DNA of 64,000 nt from Strigamia acuminata (taxonomy: Eukaryota; Arthropoda; Chilopoda; Geophilomorpha; Linotaeniidae): the NCBI GenBank assembly GCA_949358305.1, contig OX442320.1:3922259-3986258 (forward strand), written 5' to 3'. The position numbers and the translations under genes are program-made. The notes beneath the pieces were generated by a model that was not told the DNA's origin, searched no databases, and worked only from the letters and a program-made list of their open reading frames with translations. Shown here piece after piece: positions 9,657 to 22,899 of this stretch. Every line of letters begins with the position of its first letter. The stretch's first letter is position 1.

Positions 9657-12600
9657 TTAACTCCAAACGTCGGCAGAATATCGTTTCTGCGACTCCATTT
9701 TCTTCACATAAATTACTGCGTCCGATTTGCTCATTTTCCCTTCCGTCTCGCAAATTCCTACAATTATTTGATGCACTTCGCGCGCCATGTTTCGCGCGTC
9801 ACTGCGAAAAGAAGAAAAAATTTGAATTCAGTCGGTTTGGCCGCCATTTTGTCGATTCTTTTTGACTCACCCGCAAACGTAAATATGGCCGCCATTTTCG
9901 CCGATTACGTTCCACACTTCGCTGGCATTTTGGCGGAGTAAATGGTTGACGTAGATTTTTTCTTCTTGGTCCCGTGAGAAAGCCACGTGCAATTTGGTGA
10001 GGGTGCCATTTTGAACGTATTCCTGCAGTTCGTCTCTGTATAAATAATCCTCTTTCTCGTGTCGACAGCCGAAATACAAGATGGTTTCGCCGACACATTT
10101 GTCTGTGAAAATTGATGAAAAAGATGAATACAAATTGTTTTAGAAGGTCGTAGAAAGGTGGTTTGGAGCCTGTGCAGACTATGGACAAATTCGTTTTGTG
10201 CTCAAAATTTGATCTTTTTATGTGAAAAATGTACTTTGTGACCACAATTTGACAATTCTGGATACAAAAATGCACTTTCAGACCACAATTTGGCCTTTTT
10301 TGAAGCAAAAATGTTCTTTTCGACCAAAATTTGACTTTCTTAGACCGAAATTTGATCTTTTTTGATGCAAATATGTATTTTTAGACCAAAATTAGAACTT
10401 TTAGACTAAAATTTGACATTTTTAAACTAAATTGGACCTTTTTAGACCGAAATTTGATCTTTTTTTTATGCAGATATGTATTTTTAAACCAAAATCTGAC
10501 CTTTTTTTAGACCGAAATATGACTATTTAAGACACAAATGCACTTTTAGACCAAATTTGACTTTTTTGGAACAAAATTTGACATTTTTAGACCAAAATTT
10601 GACATTTTTAGATCAAAATTTGACATTTTACGATCAAAATTTGACGTTTTACATCAAAATTTAACACTTAGACCAAAATTTGATCTTTTTGATGCAAACA
10701 TGTATTTTTAGACCAAAATTTGACATTTTAGATCAAAATTTGACATTTAGGATGAAAATTTGACATTTTAAATGAAAATTTGACATTTTAAATGAAAATT
10801 TGACATTTTAAATGAAAATTTGACATTTTAAATGAAAATTTGACATTTTAAATGAAAATTTGACATTTTAGATGAAAATTTTACATTTTACATCAAAATT
10901 TAACACTTTTAGACCAAAATTTGACATTTTAGATCAAAATTTGACATTTTACATCAAAATTTAACACTTTTAGACCAAAATTTAATCTTTTTGATGCAAA
11001 TATGTATATTTAGACCAAAATTTGACCTTTTTAGACCGAAATATGGCTATTTTAGACACAAATGCACTTTTAGACTAAATTTGACATTTTTAGACCGAAA
11101 TTTGATCTTTCTACACAAAATGTGAGCTTATTATGCACAAAACGCCACTCTGAACCACCCTCGCTATCGCCCCGTTCCCATCAGCACCTTGTTGTCGTTG
11201 TTTATCTCTCTCCTGAATGAACCCTCTGAAGGGAGCCAGCCCAGTGCCGGGCCCAATCATTATAATCGGAGTCTTCGGCTTGCTCGGCAGTCGAAACTGC
11301 GACTTGCGAACGTACAACGGAATGGTCGGTTTGGTTCCGTTCGTCGGATTCTTCAATCGCAGACAATTGGTGGCGACGCCTCGATTCGTGCGCTTGGTCG
11401 GCGTCTCGTATTCGATGAGCACCGCCGTTATGTGAATACTATTAGCATAAACCTTGAAAAAAATTAATCAATTTAATAAATTTAATTAGTAAAAATTAAA
11501 ATATTGATAATTACTTTGGGCGAGGACGAAATTGAGTAATAACGCGCCTGCAATCGCGGCATCAATTCGCAGAGGTAGTCCAGCGGCGGCCGACATGACG
11601 GAAGGTCTTCCAACACGTGGGTGATGTTGCGACAGCTGTTCAGAATCCAGTCGTGGAATATTTTCTAGTTTTTTTTTATATTAATATTAATTTTTGTATT
11701 AATAAATCGATGTAGTGTTGCACGCGTTTTATCGTTACTTGGTCTGTGATTTTGATCGCAGCCAATCCGGTAAGACCTGACGTCATTTATTGAGACATCA
11801 AAATCGCTCTGGGACGCGATTCCCGTTACAATTACCGTTACCGTTACGTAGCAAAAACGTCGAGTCTAAAATTGTGTTTCGAAAAAATGTGTTCTTACTT
11901 TTGAGGCCTAAATTTGCAATTTTCTGCATAAGAAATGTGTTTTTGGACCCGAAAAACGTGTTTTCAGGCCCGAAAAATTGTGTTTTTAGACCCGAAAAAC
12001 TAAATTTTCAGACCCGAAAAATGTGTTTTTAGACCTGAAAATTGTGTTTCTACACCTCAAGAATGTGTTTTTAGACTTGAAAAATGTGTTTTTAGACCTG
12101 AAAATTTTTTTTAAACCTAAATTAGCAATTTTCTGCATAAGAAATGTGTTTTCAGACCCGAAAAATGTGTTTTTAGACCCAAAAATGTGTTTCTAGACCT
12201 CAAGAATGTGTTTCTAGACCTCAAGAATGTGTTTTTAGACTTGAAAAATGTGTTTTTAGACTTGAAAAATGTGTTTTTAGACTTGAAAAATGTGTTTTTA
12301 GACTTGAAAAATGTGTTTTTAGATTTCAAAAATGTGTTTTTAGACTTGAAAAATGTGTTTTTAGACTTGAAAAATGTGTTTTTAGACCTGAAAAATGTTT
12401 TTAAACCTAAATTAGCAATTTTCTGCATAAGAAATGTGTTTTCAGACCCAAAAAACGTGTTTTTAGACCCGAAAAATGTGTTTCTAGACCTCAAGAAAGA
12501 GTTTTTAGACTTGAAAAATGTATTTCTAGACCTGAAAAATGTTTTTAAACCTAAATTTGCATTTTTCTGATAAAATTTGTGAATTTTTTCTGGAACCCAA

Positions 12601-15600
12601 TTCTCTTCAACTTTTTTTTCTTTCAAATTATAAATTGCAACATGTAATGCTAACGTAACGGTAATGGTAACTAGACTCACTAAGAAGTAATGATAACGGT
12701 TGGTAACTACAATAACTGTAACGGTGACTACAATAGTTACCAAACTACGGTAACGCGTGCAATCCTGATCGACAGATTATTTGATAAAAATCGCTTATTG
12801 AAATTGTTATTTAATTCCGTTTAGGTTAATAAGATTTTTAATTTAATTTTATATTTGTTTACTTTTCCTTCGGGGGAAGAGACGATCATGCTCTTCAGAA
12901 ATGCTTTTTCATCCGGGTCGGTTGTGTACTCCGATATTTCTTTCAAGACGTGGGTGTGCGGGTGACTCGTGATGTCCAGGTAGTGCGTTAGAGCAGTGCG
13001 GTACGAACAGGGACATGGAAATGGATGTTTCTTGTGCGAATCCTCTGAAAAATTGATTAGAAATTAGAGATTGGAATAGAATTAATAGATCAGCGATGTT
13101 TGTAATAGTTTGGGTTGAGGGGTAACAATTCGGACCCATCGAAAATGTATTTTTTAGGCACAAAAAATGTTTTAGGTACAAAAATTGTGTCTTATGCACC
13201 AAAAATTGAGTTTTATGCACTAAAAATGTATTTTATGCCACCAAAAATGTATTTTATGCCATCAAAAATGTATTTTATGCCATCAAAAATGTATTTTATG
13301 CCACCAAAAATGTATTTTTAGGCACCCAAACTGTATATTATGCACTAAAAATGTATTTATAGGCCTCAAAACTGTATTTTTAGGCCTCAGAGCTGCATTT
13401 TTAGGTCTCAAAACTATTTATTGAAAAAAAAATTCATTTTATGCACAAAAAATGCATTTTAAATTAAAAAACGGTATTTTATGCACTAAAAATGTATTTT
13501 AAGAACTTAGGTTCCAAAAATAAATTTTTAGATACCAAACTGAATTTGTTACATCAAAAAATGGACTTTTAGACCCCAAAAATAGACTTTTAGACCACAA
13601 AAATGGACTTTTAGACAAAAAAAAATGGACTTTTAGACCACAAAAATGCACTTTTGCCTAAAAAATGGAGTAACACTAATGCACTACGGCGATAATTTCA
13701 GTCTTAACAAACCGTCTAAATTAATCAACGATATAACCGTGTCCAAATCAACGTCTAGCAATTCGCCCAACTTTTTCACCAAATCTTCGTCATTGGTCGG
13801 ATACACGGCCACGTGATCACCAGTTTCGTATCTAAATTAAAAAAAATATATTCAAATTTCTAAATAAACTTTTAAAAAAAAAAAATCATTTTGCACCTCA
13901 TGCGAGAGTTGCTGATGTCGAACTCGATGTGCATGCAAGATCGGTCGCCGCCCGAATGCAACTCGCGCTTCATGGAAACAAATGCAATGTGTGGATTTTT
14001 GGCATCGAACGGTCTGAAATCAAATCGGAATTAGAAGAATGTCGGATAACTGCGGCAGCGATTAAGCGCACGGTCTCTGAGTTTTGTAGGAATGAAGTCG
14101 GGCGACTTCTCCGGAGAATAATTTGTCGATGGGAAGCGAGTCGTGGAGTTGCAGCCGGTACTGGCGCATGCTGTGGAAATTGTGTTTAAAATATGTTAAA
14201 TGTTAGATTTGTTTTTGTTTGGTTAGGCTTACCTGATGTCTTCGCCGGTTGACTGGATGCCGTAGTGTTCGCAGACTGCGGGCCAGAATTTCTCTTTCCA
14301 TGTGATAAAATCTTCTTCCAGGCTGAAATTAATTGGTGTTTGGAGTTATTGAATAGGTTTGATGGTTTTGAGTGGATTAAGTCAAAAGTTTTGTGGTTTC
14401 TTTGGATTTATCGAAAATTTTGTGGAATTTGCTGGAATTTATAACATAACGTATTTTCGCTATTCAAAACTGCCACTTTCAGCCACGGCTATTAATCGAG
14501 GGCGGCTTTTATTTCAAATAGTGGCCGATATCAATGTTGCACTTATTAAACGTTCGTTATGTTTGCTCAACGTTCATTATATTTACCATACATTTGAGTC
14601 ATTTTGTGCGTTTTGGTTCTAACTCAATTCGTTTCTCGTTACACTAGTAACGATGACCTCGCTGTAGCTGTCCTCGAATAATAGCCGCGGCTAGTATTCG
14701 AGAGTAGCTCTTGTATCAAATCTCCTCTCTCGGTCGCGGCTCTTATTCAAGGGTGGCTACTATTCAAGGGCAATTCTTAATCGGTAAAATACGGTATTTG
14801 CTAAAATTTGATGGAGTTTATCATAATTTTGTAAAAATTTATTGAAGTATGTAAAATATTTGCGTAAATTGATCAAATATTTGCTGAAATTATCAAATAT
14901 TTGCTGAAATTATCAAATATTTGCTGAAATTATCAAATATTTGCTGAAATTATCAAATATTTGCTGAAATTATAAAATATTTGCTGAAATTATAAAATAT
15001 TTGCTGAAATTGATCAAATATTTGCTAAATTTTTAAAAAATTATTAGAAATTTGATGAAATTCATCCAAAATTGAGAAAATTGATAACAATTCATCCTAA
15101 ATTGTGAAATTTGATGAAATTCAAACATAATTATGTAAAATTTGATAATTTGTATAGAAAATTTTTCAAATTTGCTGAAATCTCAAACTTTATAAAAATT
15201 TTGACTTTTATAGAAATTTTTTTCAAATTTGCTAAAATCTCAAACTTTATAAAAATTCAACAACAACAAATTTTACACAAAATTCATCCTAAAATCGTCA
15301 AATTAGCCGAAAATTAAACAAAAAAATTAATCTAAACCTTATAAAATAAACCAAACTAAAAAAATTTAACCAAATTCATCTCAAATTTCCTCAAAAATTC
15401 CATTTTCCTCTAAAGATATCCATCTAAAAAAAAAAAAAAAAAACACAATTTCGAAATCCATTTCCTCGCAAACCCATTGCACAAACACGCATTAATTAAA
15501 TCTCACACTTTCCAGACACATTAAATCCATAAAAAAAAAACTAAAAAAAATCATCCCAACCAGGTCAACCACCACAAAATTATCAAGACACCAAAACCTT

Positions 15601-18600
15601 TGACATTTCATCCGCAATCTCAAAAAACAACCTACTTTCCATCGTCGTCTCCTAATCCCAACTCGAATATGCGCGTCGCTCCCAACTCCGTCAACCGCTT
15701 GTCCAAATACTTGCCCATTTCGTTGTAATGCTCGTACGTCTTGTTCCCCAGCCCAAACACGGCAAACTTCATCCCTGTCAAGTCGACGTCGCCCTGCTGC
15801 AGCCACTCGTAGAACTCCTGCGAATTATCTGTCGGATCGCCCTCCCCGTACGTCGCCATTGCAAAAATGGCCAGCGAGTTGCCGATTTCCTGCAACTGTC
15901 CCAATTCCTCCATGTCGCATTCCTCCGGATCCGCCACCATCCCCTTCATGGAGTACCTCGAAGCCTCTTTGGCCAGTCGGCTGGCGAATTCTTCCGCCGT
16001 TCCGGTCTGCGAGCCGTAGAACACGACCACGTTGCGCCCCTGCAATTAAATACTCAGAATTAGGCCCGTGCGATTATTTTCCCAAGCAAATACGAAAGCC
16101 ATCGGCAACCTTTTGAGACGGAAGAGCCAAAAGTTACAATTTACAAAATTTCCCAGTTTTTAAAGAGCCACTAACATTTTTGTTTCAATATTATGGTATT
16201 TGATTAGGATTAGGTATATAAATTTAATTTTTTTTTTTGCAGAATAATATTTTTTATGAGTTTTGAAAATAAAATAATATAACTATTAATATTTGCGCAT
16301 GGAACTTGAGAGCCGAATCTTGACATCGAAAGAGCCGCATCTTGCCGACCACTGCCGTATGGCAATACATCGCAAAATTTAGTTATTTCGGAGAACAAGA
16401 GTGGGCAAAAGCCAACAATAATATCGTATGGAAAAAGCAATATATCGCAATATAGTCGCAACTCTTTATAACGATTCGCAAGGGACCGGAAAAATCGATT
16501 CGTTATAACGAATTAGCTAAACATAATTAAATTTCATCGTAAATAATACGGAGTATTATTTATTCATGAACATGCAAGTTTCGTGTTAATTTTATCCCGA
16601 TTCTTTAAAATTGTTGAGAATTGTAGAACGGAAAAATTGAACTCATCTGCTTACAATTGATGGGTTTGTCCCGAATCAAAATTGCCTTTTGTTTGGCAGT
16701 AAATGTTTCATTTTCCTTTGGTTTCTAAATGTGGGCTTCGGATGTTCCGAGTCTCAGTTTTGAAAATTTGTTATAACAAGGGCTTGTGGGTATTACAGTG
16801 TACATAAAAACATGTTTGTTATAACAATGCACCTATTGTTTTAAATTTTAATAAGTATTTGTTTGAATTTTGTAAGTAAAATAGTGTTTTGGAATTCGCA
16901 TTTGTTGGACACAGTTTGTCAAGTTGTCAGTGCTCCTAAAGCGAGCAAATTAGCCGATTTCCTGTTTCAATCCGTTGTCAGTAAAATTTTGACGCAATTT
17001 AAACATGCAGTATGTCGTACACATTTTTTTTAGGTAGGTTTAATTTCAAATTGAAAAACTGATTCTCTCGATTCTCTCAGACGGAATTGATGCAAACCGC
17101 GTCATATTTGAGAATTATTGGAAAACCGATTCTCATAATCGACATTTGGGATTGATTCTTTGGATTTCAACCTCAATTTCAACTCCAAGTCATAACTGAG
17201 CATGCTCAAGATAACCAAAAACTTGATTATATAATCGGTTTTTAACTCGTGCAAAGTTAATCAAGTTTGTAGAATCAGATTTTAGCAATTTGGAATTGAA
17301 TGCACCTAATGAAAAATAATCGCACGGGCCAATAGAAATGTGTTTGAATTTGAATGCAATAAATACATTCAGATTATGTAATAAATTGCTTTGGTGTTAT
17401 CAAAATTTACTATTGGAGGCGGTTTTTTTTTCTGAATGATAATTTAAAATTGCTCACCGAGTTCTTCATTTTGGTTATAAAACTTGATTCAGAGACACTG
17501 GATGCGGACCTGAAAAAAATATAAAACAAAAATTGTTACTTTTTTTAAAAAAAAATTTCTTCATTCTGGGGTCCAAACATTCATCGTATTATCTCATTTT
17601 CCATTTGTTTGAGAGTTTGGCGACAAATACTTATCGAATTTCAACAAAAACAACAAATTGCTTCGCCAAATAAACATTTTCGCCTTTCAAACTCGAAAAG
17701 GACATTCAACTTGCAGTCAAATACATAAAATAAATAAAATTACGTAAATAGAAAAATAAAAATAAATTTAAAATAACAAAAATGACTAGTGTCGCAATCC
17801 CCGTCACCAATGTCAACGTAGATCTAATCTTTAATTCCTGATTAAACTGATAAAAATTGATGTATAATACAAAAGAGAATAAACTATTATAATTGAATTA
17901 CGTAATCAAAATAAAAAATAAGTTTCTACTTTTTTTTTGGCAACAGATTTATGTTCTGCAATTCCAAATAGTTTATGACCCCCTAGTTGAATGGCGAAAC
18001 AAATGAATTTTTCATTTCTTTTCAACTCCCTTTCTAACCATTCCAGCTGGCTGTTTGTTTGTTTTCGCCTTGCAGTTCGCTATCTCGAAGTTTGGCCCAA
18101 ATTTGTAAATTTAGCATCAAAATGTGAGGAAATTTCGAGATTTGATCGAATTGGTGGGCAAAAAAAATCGACAAATACAAAAGAATTTGTCGGAATTTAT
18201 CGAATACACCAAATTCTGTTTTTACACGGTAGATATGTTCCAAAAGTCGCGCTTAAGTGTTGTAGGCAGTGTTTTATCTCGTTCACTAAATTGTGAACAC
18301 GTTCAAGTTCGCATTCATGACCATGTGAACACGTTCACTCTAACTTTTTCCAAAATGAACTAAGTTCAAGTTCATGAACTTGAACCAATAGTTTACGTTC
18401 ACTTTTTAAATTTTTTTTTAAAAAACTTAACATGTTTTTTGTCACATTTTGTGAATTTCAGATGAAAAAAACATTTTTTTCAATAAAGCAGTCATTTTCA
18501 TCGCTGTTTATGACAAAAAAAGCCGTTTTAGTCATAAAAAGAGATTGGAAATTAAGGTTTAGATGATGAAAACGTCATTCAATCATTTAAAATGTCATGG

Positions 18601-19045
18601 AAACGTTTGAATGTCAACTTAGTTTACGAAGTTCATTTTTCTCGTTCACTTTGTTAAAAGACACAAAAACAAACGCACAAACACTTTAAAAACACGACTT
18701 TTGAATGCAGCTGCTGTGTACTTTTTTTTTAAAAATCTTCATAAAAAAATGTTAAATTGAAATAAATCGTGTAAAACAGAATTGAATTACTTTTCTGGAT
18801 TTTGTGTTAAATTAAAACCGTGTAAAAACAAAATTCAGCGTATTCTCCGCTTATTTGTTACGGCAAAGCAAAACATACATCGAGGCACTGTTTATCGGTA
18901 GCAGTTCTGCGGGAGCTGCATTTTCCTTGGAGCGGAAAAAGAACCAGTAAACGACGAGCAATCCTATGGAGAGAAGCAACAGGTCGTCCCAAATGCCCCA
19001 TGAGCTGGCAGCCACCACTTCAACAGCTGGAATGTCCGTCTCCAT
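9657..19045 (-). CDS. Cpr: NADPH-cytochrome P450 reductase (complete, 12 coding exons)
   Basis: Exons 18879-19045, 17458-17509, 15636-16039, 14233-14322, 14072-14170, 13897-14013, 13713-13831, 12863-13044, 11515-11664, 11188-11452, 9871-10102 and 9657-9801 join in phase to 673 residues, normal for the family. It is the microsomal enzyme that passes electrons from NADPH through FAD and FMN to P450s and heme oxygenase. Visible are an N-terminal membrane anchor (LLLLSIGLLVVYWFFF, about 22-37), the FMN loop GSQTGTAEEFA (82-92) and ATYGEGDPTD, the FAD site RYYSISSSPK (451-460), the NADPH loop GPGTGLAPFRGF (527-538), and the C-terminal DVWS with the family's penultimate Trp. The family's GVATNWL reads GVATNCL here. 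An acceptor just upstream of the ATG implies a 5' non-coding exon. Long introns are filled with minisatellites. Confidence 0.97.
10150..11130. repeat. Minisatellite in reductase intron 10
   Basis: Imperfect repeats of ttttagaccaaaatttgac. The core at about 10735-10880 is a clean 20-bp unit, gacattttaaatgaaaattt, in roughly seven copies. It fills almost the whole intron between exons 10 and 11. Confidence 0.85.
11870..12570. repeat. 21-bp minisatellite in reductase intron 8
   Basis: The unit is aaaaatgtgtttttagactt plus one base, with variants (gacccg, gacctcaag). The whole block, including a non-repeat segment caattttctgcataagaaat, is itself duplicated at about 11920, 12125 and 12415, so there is a higher-order repeat of 200-300 bp. 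Long open frames across it on both strands are artefacts. Confidence 0.9.
13135..13665. repeat. 21-bp minisatellite in reductase intron 7
   Basis: The unit is aaaaatgtattttatgccat plus one base near 13220-13310, with degenerate copies to about 13665 changing to aaaatggacttttagacca. Two A/T tracts per unit. Confidence 0.85.
14447..14796. mobile_element. MITE with TACCGTATTTT-type ends in reductase intron
   Basis: The left end (taacgtattttcgctattc) and the inverted right end (taccgtattttaccgattaa) resemble each other, and both are followed by a CTATTCAA/GAATTGCCC block. The interior repeats gctattaatcgagggcggct-like modules. It lies in intron 3 of the reductase gene. There is no coding capacity. 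Confidence 0.5.
14860..15030. repeat. 20-bp minisatellite (atttgctgaaattatcaaat)
   Basis: About eight near-identical 20-bp copies, then degenerate relatives to about 15300. It is in the same intron as the MITE at 14447. Confidence 0.85.
16050..17450. other. Reductase intron 2 with transposon remnants
   Basis: Between coding exons 2 and 3. The stretch 16465-16830 contains several ttcgttataacga-like motifs related to the foldback element at 2861 and is probably a degraded Tigger-type MITE. No coding sequence is seen. Confidence 0.45.
17033..17308. mobile_element. MITE, AGGTGCATTCAA-type family
   Basis: The right end, inverted, reads aggtgcattcaattccaaat. The left end reads aggtaggtttaatttcaaat. 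Both then share ctgattct-like sequence, so the ends form an imperfect inverted repeat. It is related to the elements at 3256-3518 and 55965-56155 and sits inside reductase intron 2. Confidence 0.45.
18255..18655. repeat. gttcac/gttcatgaac-rich repeat, probable transposon remnant
   Basis: Clustered gttcac, gtgaac and gttcatgaac motifs in both orientations, at 18275-18400 and again at 18615-18655, resemble the subterminal repeats of a non-autonomous DNA transposon. It lies in reductase intron 1. A related piece (gttcatgaactagaatc) is at about 42800. Exact ends cannot be fixed. Confidence 0.35.
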
Positions 19046-19244
19046 TTTTTCTGAGGCTTGTGCTATTCACCTGCAACAACAACAATTGACAAAATTAGTT
19101 AAAAAAGCATAAAATACTGGCACAGTAAAATAAGTAAATAAATAAATAAATATATAAATAAATAAAATGAAATTTAAATCTTAAAATAATTTATTTCATT
19201 TTGCGGAAAAGTTATGTTTAGTTGCTGGAAAAAATGGCAGACAC

Positions 19245-19760
19245 TGCTGGAATTGACAAGAATGGGTAGGAATTTACAGACATTTACAAGATTTTAAAAG
19301 AATTTCCAGAAATTTACAGGAATTTAGAGAAATTTAGTGAAATTTAGAGAAATTTAGAGAAATAAAAGAGAAATACAGGAATTTAGAGAAATTTACAGGA
19401 ATTTAAAGAAATTTACAGGAATTTAGAGAAATTAACAAGAATTTACAGAAATTTACAAGAACTTACAGAAATTTACAAGAATTTACAGAAATTTACAGAA
19501 ATTTACAGAAATTTAGAGAAATTTACAGGAATTTAGAGAAATTTACAGGAATTTAGAGAAATCGACAGGAATTTAGAGAAATTTACAGGAATTTAGAGAA
19601 ATTTACAGGAATTTAGAGAAATTTACAGGAATTTAGAGAAATTTAGAGAAATTTACAGGAATTTAAAGAAATTTACAGGAATTTAGAGAAATTTACACGA
19701 ATTCAGAGAAATTAACAGGAATTTACAGAAATTTACAGCAATTTTCAAGAATTTACAGTA
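19245..19760. repeat. 20-bp minisatellite (aatttagagaaatttacagg)
   Basis: About 25 copies of a 20-bp unit made of two 10-bp half-units (aatttacagg / aatttagaga). It is upstream of the reductase coding start, in the shared intergenic region with the divergent carbonyl reductase gene. Confidence 0.9.
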
Positions 19761-19960
19761 ATTTTTTAGTCGCAAAAGCATAAACTTATGGTGTTAGAAC
19801 CTGCACGATCCCTCGAACTAAAAACCAGCGAGCCGTCCGAATTTCCTTCTCCTTTTTAACAAATTTGATTTGGTAATAACTCCAACACAAATTAACAGGG
19901 AAAAAAAGAACCAAACCACGTGCAAATCTATCTCCTAATCAGATAACACGAACACTTGAA

Positions 19961-20452
19961 TGACGTCAATCAATTATAAACGATAATAATCAATTGATAA
20001 ACAACTTCTCGCGTTAAAAACAACGAAAAAAGCGACCAAAAATGCAATTACATCATCCAAAAACTCTCAAAACGTCTTACATAAGCGATTTTTACGACCC
20101 ATTTGAAGTTAATTAATTATTTCATTTTTAATTCATGCGAAATCTAATCCGAATTTGATTAAATTTAAATATTTTTTTCTCCTCCGATTTCGCAATCTTC
20201 GATTACGCAAGGAAATCGGAGATGCTTCCGTCTAAAAAATAAATAAAAAATAAATAAATGAGAAATAAATAAATTTAAATTTAGTCAAATTCGACGTCGA
20301 TTTGGATGCACACGCCACTCAGCTGTGGGATTTACTTACGAATTATTCACTCGGGATACCAAACGATGTTAACGTCAACTTCCAGCACAGGCCCCCGTTT
20401 TACATGTGCTCAGGCCCAAGCTGCTGATTACACTTCCGTTGAGATGACGTCA
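19961..20452. promoter_or_regulatory. Two CRE-like octamers between divergent genes
   Basis: Exact TGACGTCA at 19961-19968 and 20445-20452 lies between the minus-strand reductase and the plus-strand carbonyl reductase. A divergent promoter region is expected here. CREB/ATF binding is inferred from the motif only. Confidence 0.4.
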
Positions 20453-20932
20453 TTGGTGACCTTGATAAACGTCGGGTTCGCTCCGCATCCGATTGAACTC
20501 GAAATCTTAGAAAAGTAAAAATGTAAATACACGAATATAAAAAATAAAACGAAATTAATTCGTTAATCAAATAAATTCTTATTAATTACTTAGAAATATG
20601 TTTAATTATATTGACCAATCAAAATCGTCGTTGCATGTATTCATTTCGTTGACACAGGATGTAAGACACGATTTGATTGGCCGATACTAAATTTAATTAC
20701 TAACCGGTGCAAGTTTTAAATAAATAAATAAATTAACTTTAGATTTATAAATAATGTCCTCTGCTTTAACTGTAAGTATCCTACAGAACACTATGCGGGT
20801 GTAATTAATATAGCCAACACTCGATGGCGCCACAATGAGTTATGTCATATCCCGTCAGGATTACTGTTTGTTTAGCATTAATAATGATGTCATAATTTCT
20901 CAGATTTGTGTCTCACTATCACTACAACGACG

Positions 20933-22755
20933 ATGAACAGGTTAGCCGAAAGTGTTTTAATCACCGGCGCGAATCGCGGCATCGGATTGGAATTAGTCCG
21001 ACAAATCGCCGCGTCGCACAATCCGAATCACGTTTTCGCAACGTGTCGCAATCCGAACAATGCGAGCGAGTTGAAAAAATTGGCGGATTTGCATCCGTCC
21101 GTGAAAATTCTTCAACTTTCGGGTAAAAAAATTGAAAAAGTTCGATGACATTTTGCATTTTTGTATTTTTTACTCAAAAAATTCGTTTCAGACGTTCGAG
21201 ATTCTTCGTCGTACGATAAATTGAGCGATGAGGTGCAGACAATTGTTGGCGACAAGGGCTTGAATCTGCTGATTAACAATGCAGGTGTCTCGCCAAAAGG
21301 GCAAAGTTTGAATGACGTCACGGCGCAACAAATGGTGGAAACTTTTGAAATCAACACAGTCGCTCCGTTAATGCTAGTCAAGGTTAATTAAAAAACGACC
21401 GAAATGATATTTTACTTTTAGAAAAATGAGGAAAAACTAGTTTTTCCTTTCAAAAATTGAATTTTTATATGCAACAATGCATTTTACGTTGAAAATTGAA
21501 TTTTTATGGGCAAAATTGAATTTTTGTGGGCAAAATTGAATTTTTGTGGGCAAAATTGAATTTTTGTGGGCAAAATTGAATTTTTGTGGGCAAAATTGAA
21601 TTTTTATGTGCAAAATTTAATTTTTATCTGCAAAATTTAATTTTTATCTGCAAAATTTAATTTTTATATGCAAAAATTGAATTTTTATGGGTAAAATTGA
21701 ATTTTTATGGGCAAAATTGAATTTTTAAGTACAAAATTCATTTTTAATGTGCAAAATTGAATTTTTAGGCACGCAAATTGAATTTTTAGTCACGCAAATA
21801 GAATTTTTAGATCCAATAATTGAATTTTTAGATCCAATAATTGAATTTTTAGATCCAATAATTCAATTTTTAGATCCAATAATTCAATTTTTAGATCCAA
21901 TAATTGAATTTTTAGATCCAATAATTCAATTTTTAGATCCAATAATTCAATTTTTAGATCCAATAATTCAATTTTTAGATCCAATAATTCAATTTTTAGA
22001 TCCAATAATTCAATTTTTAGATCCAATAATTCAATTTTTAGATCCAATAATTGAATTTTTAGATCCAATAATTGAATTTTTAGATCCAATAATTCAATTT
22101 TTAGATCCAATAATTGAATTTTTAGAATTTTTCGTGCCAATGATTGATTTTTTAAACTTTTAGACACGAAAATTAAATTTTTCAACACACAAATTGAATT
22201 TACGTGGAAAATTTAATTTTATTACGCCATAAACATTACAAAATGAATATTTCGGCCTAAAATCCGTTTTCAGGCACAAAAATCGACTAAAAAAAAAATC
22301 TTTTCCCCAGAAATTTCTACCACTACTGGAACGAGCCGCAAGTGCCGATCCATCCAAACCGTTATCCTGCGCTCGCAGCGCCATTATCAACGTCACGAGC
22401 CAAATGGGGTCCATCGCCGACAACGGAATGGGCAGCTTTTATTCCTACAGAGCGAGTAAAGTAAAAATTTATCGAAAAATCAACGAAAACCGAGTCCGTC
22501 GTTAACCCTAACGTTTTGATCGGAGTCTAGGCGTCGATGAACATGGTGACCAAGTCGTTGAGCATTGATTTGAAAGCGGCCGGTGTGTTGGCGGCGTGCA
22601 TTCATCCCGGTTGGGTGCAAACCGACATGGGATCGAGTCGAGCACCGATGAGCGTCCAGGATTCGGCCAGACAGATTCTGGATGTTTTGTCCAAGTTGGG
22701 TGAAGATAAAAATGGGTGTTTTTTGAGTTATAACAACACGGTTCTGCCGTGGTAG
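20933..22755 (+). CDS. Short-chain dehydrogenase, sniffer/C-factor-like carbonyl reductase (complete)
   Basis: Exons 20933-21122, 21192-21382, 22311-22460 and 22531-22755 join in phase to 251 residues. It is a classical SDR: the NAD(P)-binding TGANRGIG (11-18), INNAG (91-95), a serine in NVTSQMGS (about 157) and the catalytic YRASK (Tyr173, Lys177). The adjacent AHPGWVQTDMG-type segment reads IHPGWVQTDMG. The best family match from memory is the sniffer/C-factor group of NADPH-dependent carbonyl reductases; the substrate cannot be told. The start is the ATG giving MNRLAESVLITG, which places the nucleotide loop at the usual distance. The third intron... (between exons 2 and 3) is filled by two minisatellites. 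It is transcribed towards acetoacetyl-CoA synthetase, with repeat arrays between the two 3' ends. Confidence 0.95.
21475..21740. repeat. 20-bp minisatellite (aattgaatttttgtgggcaa)
   Basis: About 13 copies in the intron between exons 2 and 3 of the carbonyl reductase, with atgtgc/atctgc variants. Confidence 0.9.
21775..22125. repeat. 21-bp minisatellite (tttttagatccaataattga)
   Basis: About 16 copies of a 21-bp unit (the 20 bases named plus one a), directly after the 20-bp array in the same intron. A g/c alternation (ttgaa / ttcaa) marks sub-families. Open frames of 130 codons on both strands are artefacts. Confidence 0.92.
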
Positions 22756-22899
22756 AGAATTGAAGCGAAAAAGTGAAATGGAATGTAAAATTGGAATGGA
22801 ATGTAAAATTGGATGTATTGCTTCAGAAATTAAAAGTTTGCAGATCAGAAATGAAAGAGATTGAAAAAGAAATCAACTTTTGTTCGAAAAAATTGAAAT

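Noticed and set aside
12117-12743. Long minus-strand frame of about 200 codons in the CPR intron
   Set aside because: Periodic product of the 21-bp array inside an intron bounded by confirmed CPR exons.
21747-22188. Frames of 130-138 codons on both strands (FLDPII / LLDLKI repeats)
   Set aside because: Both are translations of a 21-bp array within the intron of the carbonyl reductase.
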